A stretch of DNA of 64,000 nt from Anaerobacillus alkaliphilus (GCF_004116265.1 NZ_QOUX01000047.1:62001-126000), one strand, 5' to 3'. Shown: positions 44,291 through 52,635, numbered from the stretch's first letter. Program-made: numbers and translations. Notes: a model not told the origin generated them from the letters alone.

Positions 44291-44535
44291 ATTTAATGTT
44301 AACGAAATACTAGCAATATACGATCCTGGAAAAGGAGGGTCCTTTTGTTTACCGAATAAACAGATGATTTTTCTGTTATTAATGTTAAAATAAGGAAAGC
44401 AAATTATGCGAGCAATTTTGAATAATCATTTAGGCTTATATGTTTCGTCAGGTACAGGAGAGAAAAGGTATTGCCACTTCGGTCTCTAGAAATTAAATTT
44501 TTTGCACATTAAAAACGCCTATAGGAGGTAATAGG

Positions 44536-45906
44536 ATGTCTAACAATATAGTTAACGGAATGTTGGGTTTATGTGTGGCAGATGCTTTAGGTGTTCCGGT
44601 TGAATTTCATAATAGAGAGACACTTAGAGAAGATCCTGTCGTTGGTATGCGTGCCTACGGGACACATAACCAACCTGCCGGAACTTGGTCTGACGATACT
44701 AGTATGAGTCTATGCTTGGTTGATAGCTTATTAGATGGACTTAATTATGAAGACATCATGAATAAGTTCGTGGAATGGTATGAGGAGGGAAGTTATACTC
44801 CTTTTGGGGAGGCTTTTGATATTGGAATTGCGACTAGTAGATCGTTGCAGCGTTATTTGGATGGTACAAAGCCGCTACAATCAGGTGGTACCACTGAATA
44901 CGATAACGGTAATGGCTCGCTCATGAGAATTCTACCAATTTTATTCTATTTGCAATCAACTTATGGAGATAAGTTTTACGAGCAAGACGAAGCATTTACG
45001 ATTATACATAACGTGTCTGCACTAACACATGGTCATAAACGAAGTCAGATAGCCTGTGGAATTTATATTACTATTGCAGCAAAAATTCTCGAGGAAAGCG
45101 ATCTTGCAACAGCTGTTGAGCAGGGAATTGCCTATGCAATGAACTATTACCAAGAACATGGGAAGTTTGATAGTGAAATAGCCTATTTTCAGAGATTATT
45201 CAGTGAAGGTTTTGCTAGTCTTCCAGAAGATCAAATTAATAGTAGTGGTTATGTAATTGATACCATTGAAGCTGCGGTCTGGTGTCTTTTGAACACAAGG
45301 AGCTATAAAGAGTGTGTGTTGAGAGCTGTGAATATGGGAGAGGATACGGATAGTGTTGCTGCGGTAGCAGGTGGATTAGCTGGACTTCATTATGGTTATG
45401 AAAGTATCCCAGAAGAATGGCTAAATGTAATTGCTAAGCGAAACTATATTGAACATGTATGCCAGACACTGCATATCTCTTTTTACAAGGAAGCAATTGG
45501 AAAACTCTGTAGATTCATCCCTTATTTTAAAGTAGCAACGAAGGTATGTCGGATACCTTATGAAACAAGGGAGAAACAAATTATCATCGGTTATCCTAGT
45601 TATGATAAGGCATTGCTTGAATTTATCGACGAGGTATACAGTTCAAATCTCATGGAGAAGCAGTACACATCCATTACTCAACAACTGGATGGAGAGCTCG
45701 CTAACGCAATAGAAACCGCTGATTTTAATCTTTTACGAGCAATTCTAACTTATTACGTCAGAGCCGATCGTTTTTGTGATGGAGCTTGGGAAGGTGCGGT
45801 TGAGGAAAAGGTTTTCTTGAGAATACTAGAGAGGTTAAATGAATTAGGTAAAATAAATGGTTTCAGTGTGAAACAAGAAAATTCGGGTTGTCACAGTGAC
45901 AGTTAG
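44536..45906 (+). CDS. ADP-ribosylglycohydrolase (DraG/MacroD2-unrelated ARH family) with C-terminal extension
   Basis: 456 residues, ATG behind AGGAGGT. Residues ~1-310 carry the ARH metal sites: MLGLCVADALGVPVEF at the start, TWSDDTSM (Mg ligands TDD-like) and GEDTDSVAAVAGGLAGL near 280. The enzyme removes ADP-ribose from protein side chains. The last ~140 residues are an extra domain that I do not recognise. The final 11-12 codons come from a dispersed repeat (45867-45900), so the natural C-terminus was replaced. No partner ADP-ribosyltransferase is nearby. Confidence 0.88.
   Translation: MSNNIVNGMLGLCVADALGVPVEFHNRETLREDPVVGMRAYGTHNQPAGTWSDDTSMSLCLVDSLLDGLNYEDIMNKFVEWYEEGSYTPFGEAFDIGIATSRSLQRYLDGTKPLQSGGTTEYDNGNGSLMRILPILFYLQSTYGDKFYEQDEAFTIIHNVSALTHGHKRSQIACGIYITIAAKILEESDLATAVEQGIAYAMNYYQEHGKFDSEIAYFQRLFSEGFASLPEDQINSSGYVIDTIEAAVWCLLNTRSYKECVLRAVNMGEDTDSVAAVAGGLAGLHYGYESIPEEWLNVIAKRNYIEHVCQTLHISFYKEAIGKLCRFIPYFKVATKVCRIPYETREKQIIIGYPSYDKALLEFIDEVYSSNLMEKQYTSITQQLDGELANAIETADFNLLRAILTYYVRADRFCDGAWEGAVEEKVFLRILERLNELGKINGFSVKQENSGCHSDS
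45867..45900. repeat. 34-bp repeat (TGTGAAACAAGAAA...GTCACAGTGAC) inside the 3' end of a gene
   Basis: Begins TGTGAAACAAGAAA, ends GTCACAGTGAC. Found again inverted at 52380-52413 and as both arms of the hairpin at 50470-50536. Here it encodes the last residues of the ADP-ribosylglycohydrolase. Confidence 0.85.
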
Positions 45907-45948
45907 AACATGGATGAAAATATTTTTGAAGGATACTAAAAATAAAAG

Positions 45949-46010
45949 AAAGTGAACTTTCCTGTTAGTTAATATTTTCAGGGTAGACACCAATTGTGGA
46001 CAGATTGACA
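45949..46010. repeat. Dispersed palindromic repeat, copy 4 (half)
   Basis: GAAAGTGAACTTTCCTGTTAG, then GGTAGACACC and GTGGACAGATTGACA; followed by a GGAACAAAC-type terminator as at 35755. Confidence 0.75.
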
Positions 46011-46032
46011 ATTTTGTCTAGAAAGGATTGCC

Positions 46033-46061
46033 AAAAAGGAACAGACGACACCGTTTGTTCC
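46033..46061 (-). terminator. Terminator of the intact rpn gene
   Basis: GGAACAAACG / CGTCTGTTCC on the minus strand, 10-bp stem with one mismatch, GTGT loop, TTTTT. Confidence 0.85.
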
Positions 46062-46070
46062 TTAACTTTA

Positions 46071-47012
46071 TTAAATATTTGATTGTTCTTGTAAATTTTT
46101 AATTTCTTCCACTGGCAAGCCAGTAACTTCATGTATATCACTAATAAACAGGCCTTTCCTTAACATACTAAGGGCGACTTCGACTTTCGTAAGCTCTATC
46201 CCTTTTTGGATGCCTTCCTCCATACCTTTCTCTATGCCTTTTTCCATGCCTTTCTCTATGCCTTTTTCTATGCCCTGATCAAAACCTTTTTTCTCCCAAG
46301 AAGTCATAAGATCCATAATTTGTACCACCTCGTTATTTGGTATTTGTTTAAGGTATTTATCTAATTCATTTTCTTCTGATACTGAAAGTATGTGATATTT
46401 CTCGAAGATGCCAGCAACCAATGTTTGTCTAGCAGGATCTAATTCTAGTTTGAGTAACATACGTAAAAATTCAAGCTTAATTTTTACTTTTTCATCTTGA
46501 TCGTAGCCCATTTTTCCAAGTAATGCAAGGGCTACTGGGTTAGGTTGGTTGATCAATTCTCGCCAATTTTTTCTTTTCAAATGGACTGTAAAATAATGAA
46601 AAGAGAGCACTTGTTTGAATGGTAAGTGGATGTGAAAAAAATCAGTTTCAGGTTTCATATCGTCATAGCTAAAAATAGCAATCGGCAAAATGGGACATCT
46701 GTATTTCTCATATAAACGACTAAAGTAAAAGAACATGCGATCGTTGAAGTCATGAGCATAGGTGGATTGAGGCTCAATATGTACTAAGATGATGGTATCA
46801 TTGCCTCGTAATTTTGTTTCAGCCAATATGTCTACAACACCTTTACGGCCTTTTAAAATATCAGTAAAAACCTCTTGGTGTAAGAATGTCATATGGTTGT
46901 AATCTAGGTGTTCATAAATGTCTGGAAAAAAAGCTAAGACAAATTCTTCAAAAAAAGTTGTGATTAATTGTTTGAACAAACGATCATGATCAACTCTCTC
47001 TTGATTTTCCAA
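46071..47012 (-). CDS. Rpn-family recombination-promoting nuclease/putative transposase (intact copy)
   Basis: 313 residues from a TTG at 47012 with AAAGGGTGA in front; a GTG at 47021 is the alternative. The N-terminal PD-(D/E)XK-like domain (YHA_1/DUF4351 relatives) includes RKGVVDILAETKLRG and ILVHIEPQSTYAHDF, holding the D...E-x-K/Q catalytic pattern. The C-terminal region contains a run of GIEKG/GMEKG repeats, then a helical end. Rpn proteins stimulate RecA-independent recombination and are often repeated in genomes; the broken relative is at 5343-5975. Confidence 0.9.
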   Translation of the reverse strand: MENQERVDHDRLFKQLITTFFEEFVLAFFPDIYEHLDYNHMTFLHQEVFTDILKGRKGVVDILAETKLRGNDTIILVHIEPQSTYAHDFNDRMFFYFSRLYEKYRCPILPIAIFSYDDMKPETDFFHIHLPFKQVLSFHYFTVHLKRKNWRELINQPNPVALALLGKMGYDQDEKVKIKLEFLRMLLKLELDPARQTLVAGIFEKYHILSVSEENELDKYLKQIPNNEVVQIMDLMTSWEKKGFDQGIEKGIEKGMEKGIEKGMEEGIQKGIELTKVEVALSMLRKGLFISDIHEVTGLPVEEIKNLQEQSNI

Positions 47013-47161
47013 CTCTATCACCCTTTACAAACGTTTGTTCTTATTATAATAGAGGAATGTACGTTCGTAAAGGGTGATTGGTTAGTTCACAAAACTTTCA
47101 AATGTAGGTTAAAAAATAGGTATCATAATTGAGCCAATATCTTTTTATGAAGTGAACTTCT

Positions 47162-47219
47162 GAAGTTATTGTGTAAGTGATCGCATAAAAGTGCATTAAT
47201 ATTGCTCAAATAGTATAAT
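47162..47219 (+). promoter_or_regulatory. Promoter and conserved upstream element of CueP-like gene 2
   Basis: Motif GAAGTTATTGTGTAAGTG (47162-47179) lies 52 bases before -10 TATAAT (47214-47219), the same arrangement as before copy 1 although the rest of the upstream sequence differs. Confidence 0.6.
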
Positions 47220-47243
47220 GAGATAAAAAGGGGGGTGAAGTCT

Positions 47244-47765
47244 ATGAAACTTAAACTTTTTGCAGTTACTTTTTTTGTGGCAGCATTATTAATCGGTTGT
47301 TCTAGTGAAAACAATAATGAAGCGAACACACATACTAACATTAAAGAATTAGTGAATGATTATAGTGTAGGAAATAAAACTGCCCTTAGAGCATCAATAA
47401 CATCTCAACAACTTGTTGTAAAAGAAAGCGCAGGTAGCGAGATATTATATGACTTGCCAGAAGACGAGTTTTTTGTTTCAATTGCACCTTATATTAATGA
47501 AACGCATCCTTGAAAAAATCATAGCTTGACAGGTTGTCAAGGAGAGTTAGTAGAAGTTGAATTTGAAGTATACATTGTAGACACTGATGGTAATGTATTA
47601 GTTGACGAAAAGTTAACATCTTTAAGTAACGGATTTATTGACTTTTGGTTACCTAGGGACAAAACGTTCAATATAACAATTAAGCATGACGATAAGATGG
47701 TAGAGTCAAAGTTTTCGACTTTTGAGGATGATGGCACTTGCATAACGACCATGCAGTTAACATAG
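47244..47765 (+). CDS. CueP-like copper-binding lipoprotein, predicted selenoprotein (copy 2)
   Basis: 173 residues with Sec90 from the in-frame TGA at 47511-47513. ATG at 47244 behind GGGGGGTG; the upstream GTG at 47235 is part of that site. Lipobox LLIG-C19. The post-TGA half is nearly identical to copy 1 (K-N-H-S-L-T-G-C98-Q-G ... D-G-T-C166), the linker after the signal peptide is shorter. The same TGA, hairpin and terminator are conserved while the rest has diverged, which argues for function rather than decay. Probably a copper-binding or redox lipoprotein on the outer membrane face. Confidence 0.87.
47511..47541 (+). promoter_or_regulatory. UGA codon and SECIS-like hairpin in CueP-like gene 2
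   Basis: TGA at 47511-47513; stem CTTGACA (47525-47531) / TGTCAAG (47535-47541), loop GGT, loop G 18 nt after the TGA. Identical to the hairpin of copy 1. Confidence 0.87.
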
Positions 47766-47792
47766 AAAAAGCACCTGTGTAGGTGCTTTTTT
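47766..47792 (+). terminator. Terminator of CueP-like gene 2
   Basis: AAAAAGCACCT / AGGTGCTTTTT, perfect 11-bp stem with GTGT loop and T run; same stem as after copy 1. Confidence 0.93.
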
Positions 47793-47913
47793 GTTTTGGG
47801 TTGTACTAAGGTGATTTAAGTCTCATTTGTGTTTTATCGTTGTGAAATGTAGATGGAGGGTTTTGTGATAGTTGAGTTCGCCATTCTAATGTCATTAGCT
47901 ATTCCAATCATCC

Positions 47914-48660
47914 TCAAGTAAGTCTGTTTAGTTCCGCTAATGTGAGATAGGCCACGACTTCAAATCCCATGCCGTATCCACGTGGTCTTACAATGATAGT
48001 TCCCATATTGGGTAATCGCCCCAGACCTATTCCTACAGGAAAGCTGTGAGCGATGATCACTTTATTCGTTCCAGCAGGTACCGGGGTTTCTAGCACTGAA
48101 TTCAGAGTAGCAAGGATCCTTTGCTGGTCAAATGGACTTATGTTTGTACTTAATCGATAGACATCATATAAGAAAGGATCTACTTGTATATATTCTCTTC
48201 CAAAGGCAAGAGCAGCTGTTTCTATATTTCTGCAAAAAGGGCTAGATGCTACTGGAGCCATGATTGGAATTGCTAAACGACGAATTGTTTCCCCATATTC
48301 AGTAGCTTGTCTACGACCTATAAGGGAAAGGTTTCTCTGAGTAGAACAATCTTGAAAGTTAAGATTTGGTTGATCAGCTCCAACGATTGCTTCTGCGTGT
48401 CGAGTATAAAAAATGTAGCCACCCTCTTTAAGTGAAGCCAGCAATGAGCGGTTAGTTCGAGCAACTTGAGTCCTGGTATGAAGCATTTCCGGTAGAAACG
48501 AACCGTTTGTCACGGCTTCATAACGATGATGATAAAGCTGCTGTTCAGCATATGGATAAGATAAGGTCGGGCTTAATGCTTTATCATTTTTTTTACGTTC
48601 GAAAAAGTCTGACCCACTAAAACGATCCAGCGCTTTCCTAGATTGCAATTCGGTAACCAA
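47914..48660 (-). CDS. Histidine phosphatase superfamily protein
   Basis: 248 residues, TTG start behind AAAGGGG. The catalytic block is YIFYTRHAEAI (RHG-like, RHA here) at about residue 96, with a second arginine in SSPFCRNIETA and a second histidine in VIIAHSFPVG. The first ~90 residues are an extra polar segment (SDFFERKKNDKALSP, HHRYEAV) not usual in the family. Probably a cytoplasmic phosphatase of unknown substrate. Monocistronic. Confidence 0.82.
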   Translation of the reverse strand: MVTELQSRKALDRFSGSDFFERKKNDKALSPTLSYPYAEQQLYHHRYEAVTNGSFLPEMLHTRTQVARTNRSLLASLKEGGYIFYTRHAEAIVGADQPNLNFQDCSTQRNLSLIGRRQATEYGETIRRLAIPIMAPVASSPFCRNIETAALAFGREYIQVDPFLYDVYRLSTNISPFDQQRILATLNSVLETPVPAGTNKVIIAHSFPVGIGLGRLPNMGTIIVRPRGYGMGFEVVAYLTLAELNRLT

Positions 48661-48842
48661 TCTAATTCCCCTTTCGCCTAACTACGTTTTTGATATTCTA
48701 TGTCATCACTTATAGTTGGTTACTGTTTGAACTTATCCGCTAGTCTTGCCTTTTCTGGAAAAAATTTCTTGTGTATCTAACACTTAAGGTGTAAAATTAC
48801 ACCATAGGTAACAATATAATCCAATTGGTGGTGGAGGTGCTA

Positions 48843-49301
48843 ATGGATAAACAGCAATTAATTGAAGTGATATCGAAAAAGATGAAGCTAATTCGAGTTG
48901 AGAGTGGATATTCACAGTTCAAAATGGCAGAAATAATAGGAATTTCAAAAAAGACGCTTGTTCAAATAGAAAAAGATCGAACACTAGTAAGTTGGACCCA
49001 TGTCATTGCATTATGTGCTCTATTTAGAAAAAGTGAAATACTGCAAACCACATTAGGAAGTGATCCGTTAGAACTGATTGAAATTTATGCATATGAGACG
49101 GTAGCAAGCCCGAAAGAAAAAACGATGGGCGGAAAAGTCTGGTGGAAAGAGATTACTAGAAAATATAACTTTAGGATACAGCAAAACCTAGTGAGTCAGC
49201 ATTATCGGATCGTAGATGATGAGGATTACCGGTGGTTTAGTTCTTTTAGTGAGGAAGAAACAAGTCAGCACTTAGAGGAATTAACGAAAAGCAATCGTTA
49301 G
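48843..49301 (+). CDS. XRE-family transcriptional regulator
   Basis: 152 residues from the ATG at 48843 (GGAGGTGCTA in front; the frame is open from a TTG at 48825). N-terminal helix-turn-helix: IRVESGYSQFKMAEIIGISK, then KTLVQIEKDRTLVSW. The C-terminal ~80 residues are mixed and tryptophan-rich (GKVWWKEITRKYNF; DEDYRWFSSF). It lies 11 bases before a membrane-bound substrate-binding protein and probably forms an operon with it. Confidence 0.85.
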   Translation: MDKQQLIEVISKKMKLIRVESGYSQFKMAEIIGISKKTLVQIEKDRTLVSWTHVIALCALFRKSEILQTTLGSDPLELIEIYAYETVASPKEKTMGGKVWWKEITRKYNFRIQQNLVSQHYRIVDDEDYRWFSSFSEEETSQHLEELTKSNR

Positions 49302-49312
49302 GAGGGATTTAA

Positions 49313-50464
49313 GTGATTTGGGGAAAAATTATTGGAGCCATTTTCATCGTCGGCCTATGTTTAATGTTTGGTTTTGTCGCAGTTGTGTTTGTATCTTTAA
49401 TGGGTGGATTTAAGTTTTACGCACCGTTCATTGTATTTGTTACGATTGGTGTCATCTTTCTGTCACTAAACGCAATTTTTAAGTTTGCGAGGGAAAAAAT
49501 AGTTAAGGTAGCTAGTATTAGCTTTTTGTCGATATGTATTTTAGCGGTTGCGGTCTATGAAACTATTGAAGCCTACCACAATAACATAGGAACGGTGAAT
49601 GCTGAGGTAAATCTCTATAAGTATCATCCATTTGCTGAAAATTCAAAGGTGGTCTCGTTGCCTGAAGCGTCAACCATGACGCTTGAAGGGGAACTTCCGA
49701 TCTTAGATGGAGCGACAGCACTTTACCCATTGTACTCGGCTTTTGTAAAATCTATCTATCCAGAGAAGGATTACGACTTGTATAACAGTGAGGTCATGTC
49801 TAGTAAAACTGATGAAGCATATCGAAAGCTACTGAATGGTGAAGTTGATATGATTTTTGCAGCTGGACCTTCAGATTTCCATTTACGTCAAGCAGAGCAC
49901 AAAGGAATAGAATTGCAGCTAACACCAATTGGGAAAGAAGCCTTTGTGTTTTTTGTCAATGCAAAAAATCCAGTAGAAAGCTTAACGATTGAACAAATTC
50001 AACGTATCTATTCGGGGGAAGTAACAAATTGGCAAGAAGTTGGTGGCAATCATGCATCAATTCGCGCCTTTCAGCGTCCTGCCAATAGTGGTAGCCAAAC
50101 AGCTCTTGAAAGGTTAATGGGAGAGAAAGAGTTAATGACACCACCGAAAGAGGATATTGTGTCAGGGATGGGCGGGATTATTTCTGAGACATCACGTTAC
50201 CGAAACTATAAAAATGCGATTGGCTACTCGTTTCGATTTTTCTCAACAGAAATGATTCAGAACGGAGAGATACGTCATCTGAAAATAAATGGAGTCTTCC
50301 CTAGTAAAGAAACGATTAGAAGCGGTGAATATCCAATCACTTCAGAGTTTTATGTTATTACTGCTGGAAGCGAAAATCCCCACATTGATACGTTCATTGA
50401 CTGGATTTTATCAGAGCAAGGGCAATATTTAGTTGAAGCTACGGGTTATGTTCCGGTTAAGTAA
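49313..50464 (+). CDS. Membrane-anchored PstS-like substrate-binding protein
   Basis: 383 residues, GTG start behind AGGAGGG. Three membrane helices cover ~1-90. A periplasmic-binding-like domain of the PstS type follows (LDGATALYPLYSAF; GEVDMIFAAGPSD; FQRPANSGSQTALERL), with the phosphate-loop-like GSQT at about 262. Not followed by pst permease genes, so it may be a sensor or an orphan receptor rather than a transporter part. The XRE regulator precedes it. Confidence 0.82.
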   Translation: MIWGKIIGAIFIVGLCLMFGFVAVVFVSLMGGFKFYAPFIVFVTIGVIFLSLNAIFKFAREKIVKVASISFLSICILAVAVYETIEAYHNNIGTVNAEVNLYKYHPFAENSKVVSLPEASTMTLEGELPILDGATALYPLYSAFVKSIYPEKDYDLYNSEVMSSKTDEAYRKLLNGEVDMIFAAGPSDFHLRQAEHKGIELQLTPIGKEAFVFFVNAKNPVESLTIEQIQRIYSGEVTNWQEVGGNHASIRAFQRPANSGSQTALERLMGEKELMTPPKEDIVSGMGGIISETSRYRNYKNAIGYSFRFFSTEMIQNGEIRHLKINGVFPSKETIRSGEYPITSEFYVITAGSENPHIDTFIDWILSEQGQYLVEATGYVPVK

Positions 50465-50469
50465 CGGAT

Positions 50470-50536
50470 GTCACTGTGACACCCCGAAGTTTCTTGTTTC
50501 ACAAAAACATTCGTGAAACAAGAAACTTCGGGGTGT
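50470..50536. repeat. Perfect 24-bp inverted repeat built from the 34-bp repeat family
   Basis: Arms 50479-50502 and 50513-50536 are perfectly complementary (begin ACACCCCGAAGTTTC), loop of 10 nt; the palindrome GTCACTGTGAC is at 50470-50480. Begins 5 bases after the PstS-like stop codon. No T run, so possibly a repeat rather than a true terminator. Confidence 0.9.
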
Positions 50537-50567
50537 GCCAGGCACGTCTTTGTATAGGAGGTGACAA

Positions 50568-50813
50568 ATGGGCAACATCGATAAAAGAAATCGTTTAAAC
50601 GAATCTCCATTCAGTTATCGAGTAAATAAAGATAATACAGTTTTTCTAGAGTATGAAGGTAAACAAGTAAAAATTTTAAAAGGAAAAGATGCAGAGAAGT
50701 TTTTAAGTAAAATTAACAGTGCGACTAATGCAAAGGAAATACAATTAATATTGGCGAAGATAACAGGAAATTTTAAAAGGGGCAATGAACGTAATAAATC
50801 AAACAAAGTGTGA
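50568..50813 (+). CDS. Small basic hypothetical protein
   Basis: 81 residues, ATG behind AGGAGGTGA. Lysine/asparagine-rich, soluble: VFLEYEGKQVKILKGKDAEK is followed by a helical segment KEIQLILAKITGNFKRG. Reasonable codon use and ribosome site support a real gene. No family recognised; could bind nucleic acid. Ends 66 bases before a hairpin terminator. Confidence 0.65.
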   Translation: MGNIDKRNRLNESPFSYRVNKDNTVFLEYEGKQVKILKGKDAEKFLSKINSATNAKEIQLILAKITGNFKRGNERNKSNKV

Positions 50814-50878
50814 TGTGAACATGAGTTCTAGTAAAACACATCTCTAATCTATGATTTTAACTGGTTCAGATACACAAT

Positions 50879-50907
50879 AAGTCATATCGTGCCGGTATGA
50901 CTTTTTT
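50879..50907 (+). terminator. Terminator after the small basic protein gene
   Basis: AAGTCATA (50879-50886) / TATGACTT (50896-50903) and six T. Confidence 0.75.
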
Positions 50908-50910
50908 AGT

Positions 50911-51099
50911 CTAAGATTTTTCTTTAAACTTGGACCAATTCATCCAACTTAGTATTATAAAACTTAGTGCCATTACTAGTATTTGGATTGGGTCTCGATT
51001 AATATCAAATAAAATTGAAATCCCAGCAGCAAGTGGAATTATTAGCAGACAGATAACAGCTATCCAACGATATATGTTTGGATTATCTTTATTTTTCAT
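50911..51099 (-). CDS. Small two-helix membrane protein
   Basis: 62 residues, ATG behind GGAGGTAAA. Two membrane helices (WIAVICLLIIPLAAGISILF; IQILVMALSFIILSWMNW) with a short loop and a basic tail. Typical of uncharacterised Bacillus small membrane proteins. The strong ribosome site makes it likely real. Confidence 0.6.
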   Translation of the reverse strand: MKNKDNPNIYRWIAVICLLIIPLAAGISILFDINRDPIQILVMALSFIILSWMNWSKFKEKS

Positions 51100-51246
51100 A
51101 GTTTACCTCCAGAACGGTCTTGCCGATATTCGTTTATATAAATTTTCACACATAAACACTTTATTGTGCAACAAGAACTTACATATAAGTAAAATACAAA
51201 GATTTTATCTGAAAACTATCTCAACAAAGAAAGGGAATAGATCATT

Positions 51247-52374
51247 ATGAACAAAGTTCTCCAAACTACGATTGTTATAGGTATTATTTCCTTTTTTCTG
51301 GCACTGTACCTAAGCTTTGCTCCTATACCATTCGCACCTATTAAATGGGATGCTCATGAGTCTAGAGGCTATGTTGGACCTCATCAAAAGAATACGAAAC
51401 TAGCAAATATGAACTATCTTGATCTTGGTAACTATAGCCAACCCGAACACCTTGTTTATCGATCAAATTGGCTGTACGCTGCAATGAAAGATGGAGAGAT
51501 CATTCGTATAAGGCCAGATGGATCCGAAATAGAGGAAGTTGTAAATACAAATGGACGTCCTCTAGGCTTTGATTTTGATTTAGAAGGGTCACTGATTATT
51601 GCTGATCCTATGTATGGCGACCATGGTGGTTTAATTAAAGTTACTAATCTAGAAGGGGAGCCAGAGATTGAATTATTAACAAATGCAGTAGAAGGAACCC
51701 CTATTCTTTTTGCTGATGCTGTAGTTGTAGCAAGTAATGGCATGATTTATTTTACGGATGCCTCTCAAAAAGTCCGTGTAAAAGACATTGGGGATGTAGG
51801 TAAGGCAGGGGAACTAGATATTTTAGGAAATAGTAGCTCAGGCAGGCTACTAGAATATAATCCTACCACTCAAAAAACTCGGATTATAATGAGAGATCTA
51901 AGTTTTGCAAATGGAATTGTCTTAAGTAAAGACGAACAACAGATAATCATTAATGAAACAGGAAAATACCGAGTGTGGAAAGTAGATGTCGCTGCTGAGA
52001 ACATTAGTGCAAACGAAATAAGCGATCATTCCATCGTGTTAATCGACAATTTACCGGGGTTACCAGATAATTTGATGAGAGGAAGAGATAACCGAATTTG
52101 GATCGGTTTAGTTCATCCTCGAAATGATTTCTTGGATTTTAGCGCAGACAAACCATGGCTAAGGGCTATTGTTATGCGTTTGCCGCACTTTTTGTTGCCA
52201 AAAGGAAAAGGATACGCACATGTGATTGCAATTGATGAGTCTGGAGCCATTTTAGATGATTTACAAAGTTCAAGTGGAACTTTTACTGATATTACTGGTG
52301 TTACCGAGACTGAGCAAAGTCTTTACTTTCATACACTAAATAACAATCGTACGATTGGTTGGATAAGGTATTGA
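51247..52374 (+). CDS. Strictosidine synthase/SMP-30-like six-bladed propeller protein
   Basis: 375 residues. An N-terminal membrane anchor or signal (about 5-22) precedes a beta-propeller. Family landmarks are GRPLGFDFDLEGSLIIAD, YFTDAS, SFANGIVLSKDEQQIIINET and a closing GLPDNLMRGRDNRIWIGL, as in strictosidine-synthase-like lactonases. In bacteria these act as extracytoplasmic lactone or ester hydrolases of unknown substrate. AAGGGAATAG lies before the ATG. The 3' end abuts the 34-bp repeat at 52380. Confidence 0.85.
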   Translation: MNKVLQTTIVIGIISFFLALYLSFAPIPFAPIKWDAHESRGYVGPHQKNTKLANMNYLDLGNYSQPEHLVYRSNWLYAAMKDGEIIRIRPDGSEIEEVVNTNGRPLGFDFDLEGSLIIADPMYGDHGGLIKVTNLEGEPEIELLTNAVEGTPILFADAVVVASNGMIYFTDASQKVRVKDIGDVGKAGELDILGNSSSGRLLEYNPTTQKTRIIMRDLSFANGIVLSKDEQQIIINETGKYRVWKVDVAAENISANEISDHSIVLIDNLPGLPDNLMRGRDNRIWIGLVHPRNDFLDFSADKPWLRAIVMRLPHFLLPKGKGYAHVIAIDESGAILDDLQSSSGTFTDITGVTETEQSLYFHTLNNNRTIGWIRY

Positions 52375-52379
52375 AGGAC

Positions 52380-52413
52380 GTCACTGTGAAAACCCGATAA
52401 ATCTTGTTTCACA
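52380..52413. repeat. 34-bp repeat, inverted copy
   Basis: GTCACTGTGA at the left and CTTGTTTCACA at the right; reverse complement of the copy at 45867-45900 with a few changes. Begins 5 bases after the stop codon of the upstream gene. Confidence 0.8.
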
Positions 52414-52479
52414 ACTAGATAAAATAAGTAGAGATCTCTCATTAGTTTTGTTACCAAATGAGAGACCTCTTTTTTCATT

Positions 52480-52635
52480 TGTCGGACGTGAGACGGAGGT
52501 GAGACGGAGGGACAGGGAGACGGAGGGACAGGTACCTTGTCTTATCCTGGGCATTACTACTAAATTGCGATGATGGTGCGAATGAGACAAGGGACCTGTC
52601 CCCTTGTCTTTCCCCTTGTCTTGCCTTGTCTTTTT
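52480..52635. repeat. Degenerate long palindrome with GAGACGGAGGGACAGG and CCTTGTCT units
   Basis: GAGACGGAGG(GACAGG) recurs three times at 52489-52530, and its partial complement CCTGTCCCCTTGTCT recurs at 52594-52632. GGACAGGTACCTTGTC lies at the inner end. Looks like a folded intergenic repeat with internal unit expansion. Confidence 0.75.
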
